Part shown: positions 51,901 to 63,647 of the stretch, one piece after another
How positions within the stretch are numbered: the stretch's first letter is position 1
Layout of the letters: every line of letters begins with the position of its first letter
From: PFJX01 sp964542455
GTDB lineage: Bacteria > Pseudomonadota > Gammaproteobacteria > Burkholderiales > Thiobacillaceae
Direction of reading: 5' to 3'
NCBI GenBank assembly: GCA_964542455.1
Contig: CAZIUC010000007.1
Location: 62,001-126,000, forward strand
DNA length: 64,000 nt
The notes under the pieces: model-generated
What the model was told of the DNA's origin: nothing
Seen by the model: only the letters and a program-made list of their open reading frames with translations
The model's database searches: none
Program-made: the position numbers and the translations under genes

Positions 51901-52821
51901 ATGCGGCGTCTGTTCCTGATTCTTGCCCTGCTGTTCACCACCGCCGCCATGGCGGCCGCCATTCCCGCCACCAAGGTCGCCAAGGTCAACGAGCGCATCT
52001 ACGCCCTGCTCGGGCCGATGGAACTGCCCACCAAGTCCAATCAGGGCTACATGGTCAACAGCACGCTGATCATCGGCGACAGCGGCGCCATTCTTATCGA
52101 CACCGGCTTCACCGATGAAATCGGCGCTCATCTGGCTTCGGTCGTCGCCAAGCTCACCAACAAGCCGGTCAAGGTCATCATCAACACCCACCATCACGGC
52201 GACCACACTTTCGGCAACGCCGCCTTCCCCTCTGCCCGCGTCATCAGTTCCGAGATGTGCCGCAAGCTCTTGATCGAAGGCGAGGGCGAATGGCTGGGTA
52301 TCATCCAGAACGCGCTGGGCCGCAAACTACCCAACACCCGCGCCGTCCCCGCCACCGAGGTCTACGCCAGCAAGACCAGATCCGACGTCACCCTGGATGG
52401 CGTCAAGCTCACCTTCTGGGTGCCGGAAGCCTCGCACACGGCGGGTGACATGATGATCTGGCTGCCCGACGACAAGGTGCTGATCGGTGGCGACATTACC
52501 GTCAACCAGATCACCCCCAACTTCCGCGACGGCAACGTCAAGCAGTGGATCGCCACCCTGGCCGAAGTGGCGGCCATGCCCGCGAATACCATCATTCCCG
52601 GCCACGGCCCGCTGATGACGACCAAGGATGTCGCCGCCATGCATGACCGTATGTCCAAGCTCTATGCCGGCATCGAAGCCGGCTACAAGGCCGGCCTCAC
52701 CGACGGCGAAATCCGCAAGAAGCTCGACCTCAGCGAATGGAAGCCGTTGCACCACTTCGACGAACAGATGGGCGGCAACATCAACAAGGCCTACCTGGAA
52801 ATCGAGGCGGCGGCGTTCTGA
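51901..52821 (+). CDS. Exported metallo-beta-lactamase-fold hydrolase
   Basis: A 306-residue periplasmic protein with a Sec signal peptide (MRRLFLILALLFTTAAMAAA) and an MBL domain. INTHHHGDHTFGN is the HxHxDH zinc motif; PEASHTAGDMMIWLPDDKVLIGGDI supplies the next His and Asp, and IIPGHGP the last His. All metal ligands are present. It resembles the SoxH/quinoprotein-relay MBL group, in which substrates are mostly unknown; a true beta-lactamase is less likely. GGAG lies 9 bases before the ATG. It is followed by a clear terminator, so it is monocistronic. Confidence 0.88.
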   Translation: MRRLFLILALLFTTAAMAAAIPATKVAKVNERIYALLGPMELPTKSNQGYMVNSTLIIGDSGAILIDTGFTDEIGAHLASVVAKLTNKPVKVIINTHHHGDHTFGNAAFPSARVISSEMCRKLLIEGEGEWLGIIQNALGRKLPNTRAVPATEVYASKTRSDVTLDGVKLTFWVPEASHTAGDMMIWLPDDKVLIGGDITVNQITPNFRDGNVKQWIATLAEVAAMPANTIIPGHGPLMTTKDVAAMHDRMSKLYAGIEAGYKAGLTDGEIRKKLDLSEWKPLHHFDEQMGGNINKAYLEIEAAAF

Positions 52822-52840
52822 GGTTTCAAAGTATCTTGGT

Positions 52841-52865
52841 CAAGGCGCCCGCGGGCGCCTTTTTT
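52841..52865 (+). terminator. Rho-independent terminator after the MBL gene
   Basis: AAGGCGCCC GC GGGCGCCTTTTTT is a perfect 9-bp stem followed by T residues, 20 bp past the stop. Confidence 0.85.
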
Positions 52866-52954
52866 CATCCTTCACTTCATTACACATTTCGCCCGCCTCT
52901 TGAAATGCCCCACTACGCCCACAAAACCAACCCGGTTTTTAGGAGGGATATGAA

Positions 52955-53476
52955 GTGTCTGAGGAACAAGTCAATCAGGAAAACGTCGAGGCCGCGGGCG
53001 CCAATGTGGATAGCACGCCGAGTCTTGAAGAAATGCTGCGCCAGGCGGAACTGAACGCGCAGGAACATCACGATGCCTGGCTGCGCGCCAAGGCGGAGAC
53101 CGAGAACGTGCGCCGCCGCTCGCTCGATGATGTGGAGAAGGCGCGCAAGTTCGCGCTGGACAAGTTCGCGGCCGATTTGCTGGCGGTGAAGGACAGCCTG
53201 GAAGCCGCGCTGGCGACTGGCGACAATGTCAGCCTGGAAAGCGTGAAGAGTGGCGTGGAGCTGACACTGAAACAGCTATCCGGCGTGTTCGAGAAGAACG
53301 CAATCAATGAAATCAATCCATTGGGCGATAAGTTTGATCCGAATTGTCACCAGGCGATTGCCATGGTGGATGCGGAAGGCGAGCCCAATACCGTCGCCCA
53401 GGTGTTGCAGAAGGGTTATCTGCTGAATGAGCGGGTGATTCGGCCGGCGATGGTGATGGTGGTGAAAGGGAAGTGA
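52955..53476 (+). CDS. grpE: Nucleotide exchange factor GrpE
   Basis: Co-chaperone that releases ADP from DnaK. The 173-residue protein has an acidic, flexible N-terminus, a long helix (HHDAWLRAKAETENVRRRSLDDVEKARKFALDKFAADLL) and the C-terminal beta domain (NEINPLGDKFDPNCHQAIAMVD, VLQKGYLLNERVIRPAMVMV). The start is GTG 52955 with a perfect AGGAGG 8 bases upstream. A CTTGAAA heptamer at 52899-52905 fits a sigma-32 -35 box, but no good -10 follows at the right distance. dnaK is 74 bp downstream, so they probably form one heat-shock unit. Confidence 0.95.
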   Translation: MSEEQVNQENVEAAGANVDSTPSLEEMLRQAELNAQEHHDAWLRAKAETENVRRRSLDDVEKARKFALDKFAADLLAVKDSLEAALATGDNVSLESVKSGVELTLKQLSGVFEKNAINEINPLGDKFDPNCHQAIAMVDAEGEPNTVAQVLQKGYLLNERVIRPAMVMVVKGK

Positions 53477-53550
53477 CGTCACCCACCCTTGAAACCCCAC
53501 TCAACAATCCCATAAAGCTAGCAAGTTAATTTTTTCTGAGGAAGACAAAA

Positions 53551-55467
<1,917 letters not shown>

Positions 55468-55507
55468 GACCCGGATGAAGCGGTGCCCGTCACCGCCCGC
55501 CTCCGTC

Positions 55508-55534
55508 AAGCCGGCATTCGTGCCGGCTTTTTTT
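55508..55534 (+). terminator. Rho-independent terminator after dnaK
   Basis: AAGCCGGCATTCGTGCCGGC and a run of seven T form a classic terminator 41 bp past the dnaK stop. It confirms that dnaJ is not in this operon. Confidence 0.88.
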
Positions 55535-55598
55535 CGAGGAGAAAATGTGTAATGGGGCAAGCATCCCGCAACCCCTCTCCCAACGGTAACATTCACGA

Positions 55599-57833
55599 AT
55601 GCCCTCATCATTCGATCAAACCGACGAGTTGACCGAACGCCTTGGAACGCTCATCGAGGCGCTTCCCGATGCCATTTTCTTCAAGGATGGCGAAGGACGT
55701 TGGCGTGTCGTGAATACCGCGGGCCTGCGACTATTCCACCTCGTCGACCAGCCCTGGGAGGGCAAGACCGACCTGGAACTGGGGCGCCTCTATCCCGCTC
55801 TGGCGGAGGCCTTCAATACCAGCCAGATGGACGACGAGGCGGCATGGGCTCGGCGCGGTCGCCACGATACCCTGGAATCCATCCCCGATCCGGATACCGG
55901 AGAGCTGTTGACCTTTGAAGTCACCAAGATTCCCTTGTTTCATTCCGGTGGGACGCGTCGAGGACTGGTCGTCATCGGCAGAAATATCACCGCGCGGAAA
56001 AAAATCGAGGCGAAAGAACTCCGCCAACGCACCAGCCTTCGCCATCTGAGCGAAATCGCGGCTTTGTCGCATCTCCCGCTGGCTGAGCAGTTCAAGCGGG
56101 CGCTCGCGGTTGGCGCCGCGCACCTGGGTTTGGAGTTCGGCATCATCAGCCATATCGAAGGAGATGTTTACCATGTGGTGTCCCAGATTTCGCCGCCGGA
56201 CACCCTGTGGGATGGACAGACCTTTCCGTTCGGTTTGACCTATTGCAGCATGACGATCGAGAAAAACGACGTCCTGGCCATCGAGGACATGGGAAAGTCT
56301 CCACAAATGGGGCATCCCTGTTATCAGACCTTCCAGCTGGAGACCTATATCGGCGCGCCGCTGCGGGTGGATGGCGCGGTCTACGGCACGGTCAATTTCA
56401 GCTCGCCACGGCCATATTCCAGGAGATTCGACGAGGGTGACAAGGAATTTGTCCATCTGTTATCGCGCTGGGCCGAGTCCGCGATAGGGCGCGATCGGGT
56501 CGAGCGGCAACTCGCCGAAAGCGAGTTGCATCTGCGCACGATCATCGAGAACGAGCCCGAGTGCGTGAAGACACTGGCCGCCGATGGCAGACTGATGACC
56601 ATGAATCGCGCCGGCCTGGACATGCTCGACGCGGATTTCCCGGAGCAGGTCGTCGGAAAATCACTTGCCGACCTGGTGATGCCGAAATACCGCAAACCAT
56701 TCAAGGCGCTGATTACCCAGGTATTCGAAGGCAATTCCGGCCATCTGGAATTCGAGATCACCAGTCTTCGCGGGAAGCACCGCTGGCTGGAAACCAAGGC
56801 CGTGCCGTTGGCCGATGCGCAAGGGAATGTCCTTTCCCTGTTGAGTGTCACGCGCGACATCAGCGAGCGAAAACAGGCTGAAATCGCCTTGCGCGAAAGC
56901 GAGAAACGCTTCCGCGACACTCTGGAATATGCCCCGATCGGCATGTCCATCACCACGCTGGATGGTCGGATCATGCTGGTGAATCAGGCGCTTTGCCGGC
57001 TTCTTGGCTACGAAAAACAGGCACTGGAAAGCATGTCGCTTCAGGACATCGTTCATCCCGAAGACTTGGCGCAATCCGTCGACGACATGCGGCGGGTATT
57101 GGAGGAACACGTCGTTTCATTCCAGATGGAAACCCGCTATCTGGATGTCGCCGGCAACACGGTCTGGACTCAGCTCACGGTCTCGCTGCTGCGGGATAAC
57201 GCGGGTGACGCGCTGAATTTCATTGCCCAGATCGAGAATATTTCGGAGCGCAAGCGCGACCAGGAACAGATTCGCCTCCTTGCCTATTACGACACGCTGA
57301 CCAACCTACCCAACCGCCGCTTGCTGATCGATCGCTTCAACCTGGCGTTGGCCCAGGCGAAGCGGTACCGGCGTTCCCTGGCGGTGCTGTTCCTGGATCT
57401 GGACCATTTCAAGACGATCAATGACCAGTTGGGGCATGACGTGGGTGATGAACTGCTCAGCGTGGTCGCCACGCGTCTGAGCGCCTGCGTGCGCGGCGTG
57501 GATACGGTCGCCCGGCAGGGGGGAGACGAATTCATCGTGCTCCTGGCGGAAATCCATTGCCCCCAGGATGCGGAGTTGGCCGCTCAGAAAATTCTTGATG
57601 CCCTGGCCGTACCCATTACGGTAGAGGAACACCACCTCCAGATCAGCACCAGCATCGGTATCGCCTTCCGGGCCGCCGATGGGACGGATGATGCCAGGGA
57701 GTTGATGAAGAAAGCGGACATGGCCATGTATGCGGCAAAAGAGGCCGGGCGGAATCAATACCGTTTCTGCCACTGTCCGACCGGCCATGACGCTTTCCGC
57801 TGCGCGGATGCCGCGGACGATGTCGAACGCTGA
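55599..57833 (+). CDS. PAS/GAF multi-sensor diguanylate cyclase
   Basis: A 744-residue cytoplasmic signalling protein with no transmembrane segment. Order: PAS (about 15-140: LIEALPDAIFFKDGEGRWRVVN), GAF (about 155-300: FGLTYCSMTIEKNDVLAIEDM, GAPLRVDGAVYGTVNF), PAS (about 310-430: ECVKTLAADGRLMTMNRAGLDML), PAS (about 435-560) and GGDEF (about 575-735). RQGGDEFIVLLAEIH is an intact active site. The domain normally ends near AGRNQYRFC; the last 20 residues (CPTGHDAFRCADAADDVER) are read from the odd downstream sequence and look non-native, so the 3' end may have been altered. The start ATG has no strong ribosome site. Confidence 0.9.
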   Translation: MPSSFDQTDELTERLGTLIEALPDAIFFKDGEGRWRVVNTAGLRLFHLVDQPWEGKTDLELGRLYPALAEAFNTSQMDDEAAWARRGRHDTLESIPDPDTGELLTFEVTKIPLFHSGGTRRGLVVIGRNITARKKIEAKELRQRTSLRHLSEIAALSHLPLAEQFKRALAVGAAHLGLEFGIISHIEGDVYHVVSQISPPDTLWDGQTFPFGLTYCSMTIEKNDVLAIEDMGKSPQMGHPCYQTFQLETYIGAPLRVDGAVYGTVNFSSPRPYSRRFDEGDKEFVHLLSRWAESAIGRDRVERQLAESELHLRTIIENEPECVKTLAADGRLMTMNRAGLDMLDADFPEQVVGKSLADLVMPKYRKPFKALITQVFEGNSGHLEFEITSLRGKHRWLETKAVPLADAQGNVLSLLSVTRDISERKQAEIALRESEKRFRDTLEYAPIGMSITTLDGRIMLVNQALCRLLGYEKQALESMSLQDIVHPEDLAQSVDDMRRVLEEHVVSFQMETRYLDVAGNTVWTQLTVSLLRDNAGDALNFIAQIENISERKRDQEQIRLLAYYDTLTNLPNRRLLIDRFNLALAQAKRYRRSLAVLFLDLDHFKTINDQLGHDVGDELLSVVATRLSACVRGVDTVARQGGDEFIVLLAEIHCPQDAELAAQKILDALAVPITVEEHHLQISTSIGIAFRAADGTDDARELMKKADMAMYAAKEAGRNQYRFCHCPTGHDAFRCADAADDVER

Positions 57834-58221
57834 ATCCTGGCCAAGCTCGATCGGCCCGCGCGCTCCGGGCCGAATGGCTGCCCGTCGCGGCTGATCAGCC
57901 CGTTCCAGCGTCCCGCCGCGCGCGGAATTTCGCTGCCGTCCAGGCTGAGGCAAACGCCGTTTTCCAGGCGCAACTGGCCGCCCCGCCAGCCGATTTCCTT
58001 GTCGTTGAGATGCGCGCCATGCATGGCGATCAGGCCGCGGTTGCCCACCGTGCATGGTCTTTTGGCTGTAAGGAGACGATCAAGAAGCGGGCGGTTCCTT
58101 GTTAGTGGGCATCACCCGGCTACTGTGACTGGATGGAACCTTATTAGCATCACCCCTCAACCGAGGCGGTCTGTTGATCAGGAACTAGCGAACGCCATAC
58201 CAATTAATCAGGAGAGTTGCC
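57834..58221. other. Gene-free gap with a minus-strand coding relic
   Basis: No complete gene lies in this 388-bp gap. On the minus strand 57755-58048 is open, and part of it (LIAMHGAHLNDKEIGWRGGQLRLENGVCLSLDGSEIPRAAGRWNGLISRDGQPFGPERAG) reads like ordinary protein. It overlaps the GGDEF 3' end and has no ribosome site. I do not recognise it; it may be a fragment left by recombination. Bases 58060-58221 hold the 5' region of the CHAT gene. No clear promoter was found. Confidence 0.45.
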
Positions 58222-61200
58222 ATGTCAAACCCCATCACCCTGAAACTGAATGCCGCTTCCCTGTCGAGCGACTCGGTCGCCGGATGGCAGGCCGAGACCT
58301 ATGTCCTGACCAGTGCCGCGCGCGGTGGCGATCAGGCGCCGCTGCCCGTCGAACTGGCGCCGGATGATGTCCTGGAACTGGAGTTGGAGGACGGCACCCT
58401 TCTGCTGGTGGCGGCGGAGGACGCGGAACGTTATCTGGGCGGGGCGATCAGCCGAGGCGAAGGCGTCGCCGGGGAGATTCAGGTGGGCCCGACCTTGCGC
58501 TTGTCGGGCCAACATCTGCCGCTGGGTCCCAGCCGCGATGGCATGGGTGCCTGGGCGCTGAAATCTTTGCGCGTCTTCAAGCGGGGGCCGGCGGGCATGA
58601 CCGCGCTGATGGCGGCGGGGACATTCCAGGATCACCAGCTCGATCACCGCTCTGGTCTGCAGCGCCTTTCCACCACGACGTGGGGTCTGACCGCCATCGA
58701 GAAAATGCCTCCTTCCAACGAACCGGCGCTGCTGTTCCTGCATGGCACCGCCTCTTCCACCGGAGGCAGTTTCAAATCGCTGTGGGGAGGCGAAGGGGCT
58801 GAACTGGATGCGCGGGCATTTCTGGCGCGGGCGTATGGCGACCGTGTCTATGGCTATGAACATCGCTCCCTGACCGAGAGCCCGATCGCCAACGTCCTGG
58901 CGCTGCTGGACACCCTGCCCGAGGGCGGGCGTCTGCATGTGGTGAGCCATTCCCGCGGCGGCATGCTGGGCGAGTTGCTGGCGCGGGCCAACCGCTTGAA
59001 CTCGGACCCCTTCACCGAGGCGGACATCCGGCGCTTCCTGGAACATGGGAAGCGCACCGGGCGCGTCGGCTACGAGCAGGATGCCGAGAGCCTGCGCAAG
59101 CTCAACCAGGCGATGAAACAGCGTTCGTTGCGGATCGAACGCTTCGTGCGGGTCGCCGGCACGGCGCGCGGCACCACCCTGGCTTCCGGGCGGCTGGATC
59201 GCTGGGCGAGCGTGATGCTGAACCTGATCGGCAAGGGGCTGATGGCGGTGCCCGGTTTGCAGCCGGCGGCCAAGGGCTATGACCTGTTGCGCGGCTTCCT
59301 GCTGGCCGTGGTGAAAGAAAGAACCGATGCCCGCGTGCTGCCCGGCCTGGAAGCGATGATGCCGGACTCGCCGCTGGTGGCCCTGCTCAACGCGCCGGAC
59401 GTGGCGGTGGATTTCCCCCTGCATGTCATCGCCGGGGACTACCAGGGCGATGGCCTGCTGTCCTGGCTGGGTGATTGCCTGTCCGAAGCCTTCTATGGCG
59501 GCGAGACCGATCTGGTCGTGAATACCCCGTCGATGAGCGGCGGCGCGGCGCGGCCCCAGGGGATCTGGCGGAAGTTCCTGGCCGGGCCGAAGGTGACACA
59601 CTTCAGTTATTTCCAGCGTAAGGAAAGCGCGCAACCTCTGCTCGAAGCGCTGGCCGGCGGCAACGACAGTTTCGAGCGGCTGACAGGCCCTTCCCGCGTG
59701 GAGCTCGCGCGCGGCGGCAAGTACACAAAGCCGCTGCCTGAAGGCCCGATCGCGTTGATGTTGCCGGGCATCATGGGTAGCCACCTGGCACTGGAAAGTG
59801 ACCGTATCTGGTTCGATCCTATCAACATGATCGCCGGGGAAATGGCGCGCCTGAATGTGAACGCCGTGGGCGTGACGCCCTCCGGCTGGATGGACGTTTC
59901 CTACGAAAATTTTGCTCAGCACCTGGCGCAAAGCCACGAGGTGAGGCCGTTCGCCTATGACTGGCGGCTGTCCATCGTCGAAGCGGCGGAGAAGTTCGGC
60001 AAGGTGCTCGACGACGCGATGAAGGATGCCGCGCAACGCAAGCAACCGCTGCGCATCGTCGCCCACTCCATGGGCGGCCTGGTGGCGCGCCTGGCCATGA
60101 AATCGCGCTGGGACAAGTTCAAAGCCATCCCCGGCAGCCGCCTGGTGCAGTTCGGCACCCCCAACAACGGCTCGCACAGCATCGCGGCGGTGCTGATGGG
60201 GCGCGATGCCTTCGTCCAGAAGATCGAACGCTGGTTCGACTGGAAACACGACATGCGCGAATTCCTCGACATCGTGCGCGACTTCCCCGGCGTCCTGGAA
60301 CTGTTGCCCTGGCCGCTGCGGGGCGGCGTAGCCGGCGACGGCCTGGATTATTTCGACGCGCAGGTCTGGCAGGCCTGGGCCGATCAGGATGCCGAGAACC
60401 GCGACCGCAAAGATCGCGGCATGGACATGAAATTTGAACGCGCCAAGGGCGCGGGCGACGGCTGGCCAGTGCCACCGACGCAACGTCTGCTCGATGCGAA
60501 AAGCGCCATCCTGCAGGTGCAGGCCGCGCCGCTGGACCCGGACTGCACGCTGTATGTGGCGGGCAGCGAGAAAACCCCGGTAGCCATCCGTTTGCGGAAT
60601 GGCCAGGTGGAAATCGGCTGGACCGATCGTGGCGATGGCCGGGTGCCCTGGGATACCGGCATCCCGCCCGGCGTGAAGGTCTGGTACGTGGACGCCGCTC
60701 ACGGTGACCTGCTTGGGTACGAGGAGGCATTCGATGAATACGTCACCCTGCTGGAAACCGGCACCTGTCGACTTTCCACCGCCCAATCGGGCACACGCGA
60801 TGCCGGCGCGGTGAGATTCACGCCCGCGCCGCTGGCGGTGTACACCCTCTACCCCAGCGCGGAAGAAGTCATGGCCGCCGCCGTGGGCGGACGCGCGCCG
60901 CGCAAGCGGATCAAGGCCACCAGCATTCCCACGGTCATCGAAGTCATCCACGGCAGCCTGGCCGGCGCGGACACACCGGTCCTGATCGGCGCCTATGCCC
61001 ATGACCCGATCGGTGGCAGCGCGGGCTTCCTGGACCAGCATCTCGGCGGCAACCTGAAGCGGGCGCAGAAGATGGGGCGTTATCCGGCCCAGGCGGGCGA
61101 AGCCATGGTGTTCCTGCCGGCCAGTCCGCAAGACAAGCCCGGCGGCGCGATCGTCGTCGGACTCGGCGCTCTCGGGGAACTCAAACCCGGCATGCTCAGC

Positions 61201-63624
61201 CGCGCCCTGGCGCACGGTTTCATGGAATACGCGCGGCAGTGGGCGGAAATGAACCCGGCAACGGGCCAGGCGAAGGACGAAAAAACGCGCGGCGTAAATC
61301 TGTCCACCGTATTGGTCGGCACCGGCTACGCCGGCCTGAGCGTGGAATTGGGCATGCGCGCCCTGGCAGAAGCCCTGCGCCGCGCCAATCAAAGCCTGGC
61401 CCAGGCCGATATGAGCCTGCGCATCGGCAACCTGACCTTGTTCGAGGAAGAAGAATCGCGCGCCATCGCGGCCGCCAATGCCCTGCGCGAACTGGCGCGC
61501 GACCGCAAATATGCCGGGTTGCTCAGCTATGACGGCCGCATTCGTCTGGCGCTAGGCCGTTATCGCGGGCGCTGCGTGGATCAGGGCGGCGCCAATGGCT
61601 GGCAGCGCGTGCACATCACCGCCGGCAACAGCGGCGGACTGCGCTTCACCCTGCTGACCGACCGCGCCCGCAACGAGGTGGACGACGAACCTGATCAACG
61701 CCAGGCGGTGGATGGCCTGATCCGCGCCTCCACCAGCAACGCGGCGGACCAGCCCGGCCTCTCGCGCGCCCTGTTCGAACTCATGGTGCCCAACGGCTTC
61801 AAGGAAGCCCTGCCCGATTTGCGTGGCCTCATTCTCGGCGTCGATGCCGTCGCCGCCGCCTACCCCTGGGAACTCATGCGCGACGAGGCGGAGCGTTACG
61901 AACAACCCCTGGTGACCCGCATCGGCGTGGTGCGGCAACTGGCCTCGCCGCACGGCCGAAAAGGCGTCGCCACGGTCGAGGAACCGCGCGTGCTGGTGGT
62001 GGGCGACACCCAATCCGGCTTTGTCGAATTGCCGGGTGCGCAGCAGGAAGGGCGCATGGTCGCCGGCCTGTTCCAGGAGCGGGGCTATGACGTCAACCCG
62101 CTGATACGACCCGATGGCCAGACGGTGCTGGTCAACCTGTTCGACGGCCACTATCGCATCATCCACCTCGCCGCCCACGGCATGCTGGCGCGGGATGAGC
62201 AGGACGCCAGGGACGACAAACCTGGCGCGGAGGCCAAGCGTTACACCGGCATGGTGCTGGGGCCGAACACCATCCTTACCACGGCCCAGGTCAGCAAACT
62301 GCGGCGGGTGCCGGAACTGGTCTTCATCAACTGCTGCCACCTCGGCAGCATGGCGGCGGATGTCCGCCCGCGCTGGGGTGAACTGGCCGCCAACCTGGCC
62401 ACCGAATTCATAGAAATGGGCTGCAAGGCGGTGATCGCCGCCGGTTGGGCGGTGGACGACGCCGCGGCCGACACCTTCGCCGGGGCCTTCTACCGCGCCA
62501 TGCTGGATGGCAAGAAGTTCGGCGACGCGGTGCTGGCCGCGCGCGCCGAGACCTGGCAACGCCACCCCGGCAGCAACACTTGGGGCGCCTACCAGGCCTA
62601 CGGCGACGAGCGCTATCGTTTGCTGGCTGACCAGGAAGATGCCTGGCAGGCGCCGGATTACCTCCACGCCGGCCAGATCAGCGGCGACCTGGAGCGCCTG
62701 CAGGCCCGCATCGGCCCGGCCAACGCGGATGAACAGGCGCGATACCGCAAACAACTGGAGACTATCGAAAGCGCCGCCCGCGCGCGCTTCTTCAACCTCG
62801 CCGAAATTCGCGAACGCTTCGCCGCCGCCTGGGCCGACCTGGGCGACAGCGAACGCGCCATCGCCCATTACCGCGCCGCCCTGGCGCAGGAAGATGCCAC
62901 GTCCAGCCTGCACGCCCTGGAACAACTCGCCAACCTGGAAATTCGTCTGGGTGCTGAACGCATCGGCGAGCCGGAAGGCGAGCAACTCATGCAAACCGGC
63001 CTGCAACGCCTCGAAGCACTCCTCGTCCTCGGGGAAACCGTGGAGCGTTTGTCCCTGCTCGGTTCCGCCTGGAAACGCCGCGCCCACGCCCTGCGCCAGG
63101 GCAAGGCGAAGATCGGTGAAGTGCGCGCCGCGCTGGAACAAATGCTGGCGGCCTACCGCAAGGCCAGCGATCTATCCCTGCAAACGACCGGTGAGCGCGA
63201 TTACAACTCCACCCTCAACGCCCTCGACGGCGCCCTCCTGCTCGCCGCCCTCGGCAACCGCAAACCGCTGGAAGAACTGGCGTCGCAACGCGCCGACTGG
63301 CTCGCTGAAGCGGCGCGCAACGGCAATCGCCGCTTCGCCGGGGAACGCGACTTCTTCCATGCACTGGCCGAGCCGGAAGCGGCGCGGGTGGATGCCCTCT
63401 GGACCATGCTGGAAGGAGGAGAAACGCTCGACCAAGCCAAGGTGCGCGACGCCCTGGTCGCCCACTATCGCGACCTGTTCACCCGCCTCGGCAACAACCG
63501 AGCCCACGACTCCAGCACCCGCCAGTTGCAATGGCTGATCGACCTTCTGCCCAACAGTAAACGCGTCCTGAGAACCACCTTGCGGCAGTTGAAGGAAGCC
63601 ATCGAAGCAGCGGGACCGGCATGA
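58222..63624 (+). CDS. Two-hydrolase / CHAT protease fusion protein
   Basis: An 1800-residue protein with no signal peptide or membrane segment. After about 165 leading residues an alpha/beta-hydrolase begins (ALLFLHGTASSTGGSF) with elbow SHSRGG (Ser244). A second one (about 505-720) is LCAT-like: LPGIMGS at 514, AHSMGG with Ser616, and FGTPNNGS. Residues about 905-1060 (VLIGAYAHDPIGGSAGFLDQHLGG, AIVVGLGALGELKPG) resemble the macro-like N-domain of M17 peptidases. A CHAT domain (about 1190-1470) has AAYPWELMRD, HLAAHG with His1319 and FINCCHLG with Cys1372, the expected dyad. The last 300 residues are helical and TPR-like. AGGAG precedes the ATG. The gene is a single transcription unit. A role in abortive defence or regulated membrane damage is inference. 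Confidence 0.88.
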   Translation: MSNPITLKLNAASLSSDSVAGWQAETYVLTSAARGGDQAPLPVELAPDDVLELELEDGTLLLVAAEDAERYLGGAISRGEGVAGEIQVGPTLRLSGQHLPLGPSRDGMGAWALKSLRVFKRGPAGMTALMAAGTFQDHQLDHRSGLQRLSTTTWGLTAIEKMPPSNEPALLFLHGTASSTGGSFKSLWGGEGAELDARAFLARAYGDRVYGYEHRSLTESPIANVLALLDTLPEGGRLHVVSHSRGGMLGELLARANRLNSDPFTEADIRRFLEHGKRTGRVGYEQDAESLRKLNQAMKQRSLRIERFVRVAGTARGTTLASGRLDRWASVMLNLIGKGLMAVPGLQPAAKGYDLLRGFLLAVVKERTDARVLPGLEAMMPDSPLVALLNAPDVAVDFPLHVIAGDYQGDGLLSWLGDCLSEAFYGGETDLVVNTPSMSGGAARPQGIWRKFLAGPKVTHFSYFQRKESAQPLLEALAGGNDSFERLTGPSRVELARGGKYTKPLPEGPIALMLPGIMGSHLALESDRIWFDPINMIAGEMARLNVNAVGVTPSGWMDVSYENFAQHLAQSHEVRPFAYDWRLSIVEAAEKFGKVLDDAMKDAAQRKQPLRIVAHSMGGLVARLAMKSRWDKFKAIPGSRLVQFGTPNNGSHSIAAVLMGRDAFVQKIERWFDWKHDMREFLDIVRDFPGVLELLPWPLRGGVAGDGLDYFDAQVWQAWADQDAENRDRKDRGMDMKFERAKGAGDGWPVPPTQRLLDAKSAILQVQAAPLDPDCTLYVAGSEKTPVAIRLRNGQVEIGWTDRGDGRVPWDTGIPPGVKVWYVDAAHGDLLGYEEAFDEYVTLLETGTCRLSTAQSGTRDAGAVRFTPAPLAVYTLYPSAEEVMAAAVGGRAPRKRIKATSIPTVIEVIHGSLAGADTPVLIGAYAHDPIGGSAGFLDQHLGGNLKRAQKMGRYPAQAGEAMVFLPASPQDKPGGAIVVGLGALGELKPGMLSRALAHGFMEYARQWAEMNPATGQAKDEKTRGVNLSTVLVGTGYAGLSVELGMRALAEALRRANQSLAQADMSLRIGNLTLFEEEESRAIAAANALRELARDRKYAGLLSYDGRIRLALGRYRGRCVDQGGANGWQRVHITAGNSGGLRFTLLTDRARNEVDDEPDQRQAVDGLIRASTSNAADQPGLSRALFELMVPNGFKEALPDLRGLILGVDAVAAAYPWELMRDEAERYEQPLVTRIGVVRQLASPHGRKGVATVEEPRVLVVGDTQSGFVELPGAQQEGRMVAGLFQERGYDVNPLIRPDGQTVLVNLFDGHYRIIHLAAHGMLARDEQDARDDKPGAEAKRYTGMVLGPNTILTTAQVSKLRRVPELVFINCCHLGSMAADVRPRWGELAANLATEFIEMGCKAVIAAGWAVDDAAADTFAGAFYRAMLDGKKFGDAVLAARAETWQRHPGSNTWGAYQAYGDERYRLLADQEDAWQAPDYLHAGQISGDLERLQARIGPANADEQARYRKQLETIESAARARFFNLAEIRERFAAAWADLGDSERAIAHYRAALAQEDATSSLHALEQLANLEIRLGAERIGEPEGEQLMQTGLQRLEALLVLGETVERLSLLGSAWKRRAHALRQGKAKIGEVRAALEQMLAAYRKASDLSLQTTGERDYNSTLNALDGALLLAALGNRKPLEELASQRADWLAEAARNGNRRFAGERDFFHALAEPEAARVDALWTMLEGGETLDQAKVRDALVAHYRDLFTRLGNNRAHDSSTRQLQWLIDLLPNSKRVLRTTLRQLKEAIEAAGPA

Positions 63625-63647
63625 AAGTTCCCATAGCGCCGCCAAAA

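Noticed and set aside
58225..61392. A 1055-codon open frame antisense to the CHAT gene
   Set aside because: No ribosome site and composition typical of an antisense frame; the plus strand shows several catalytic motifs.
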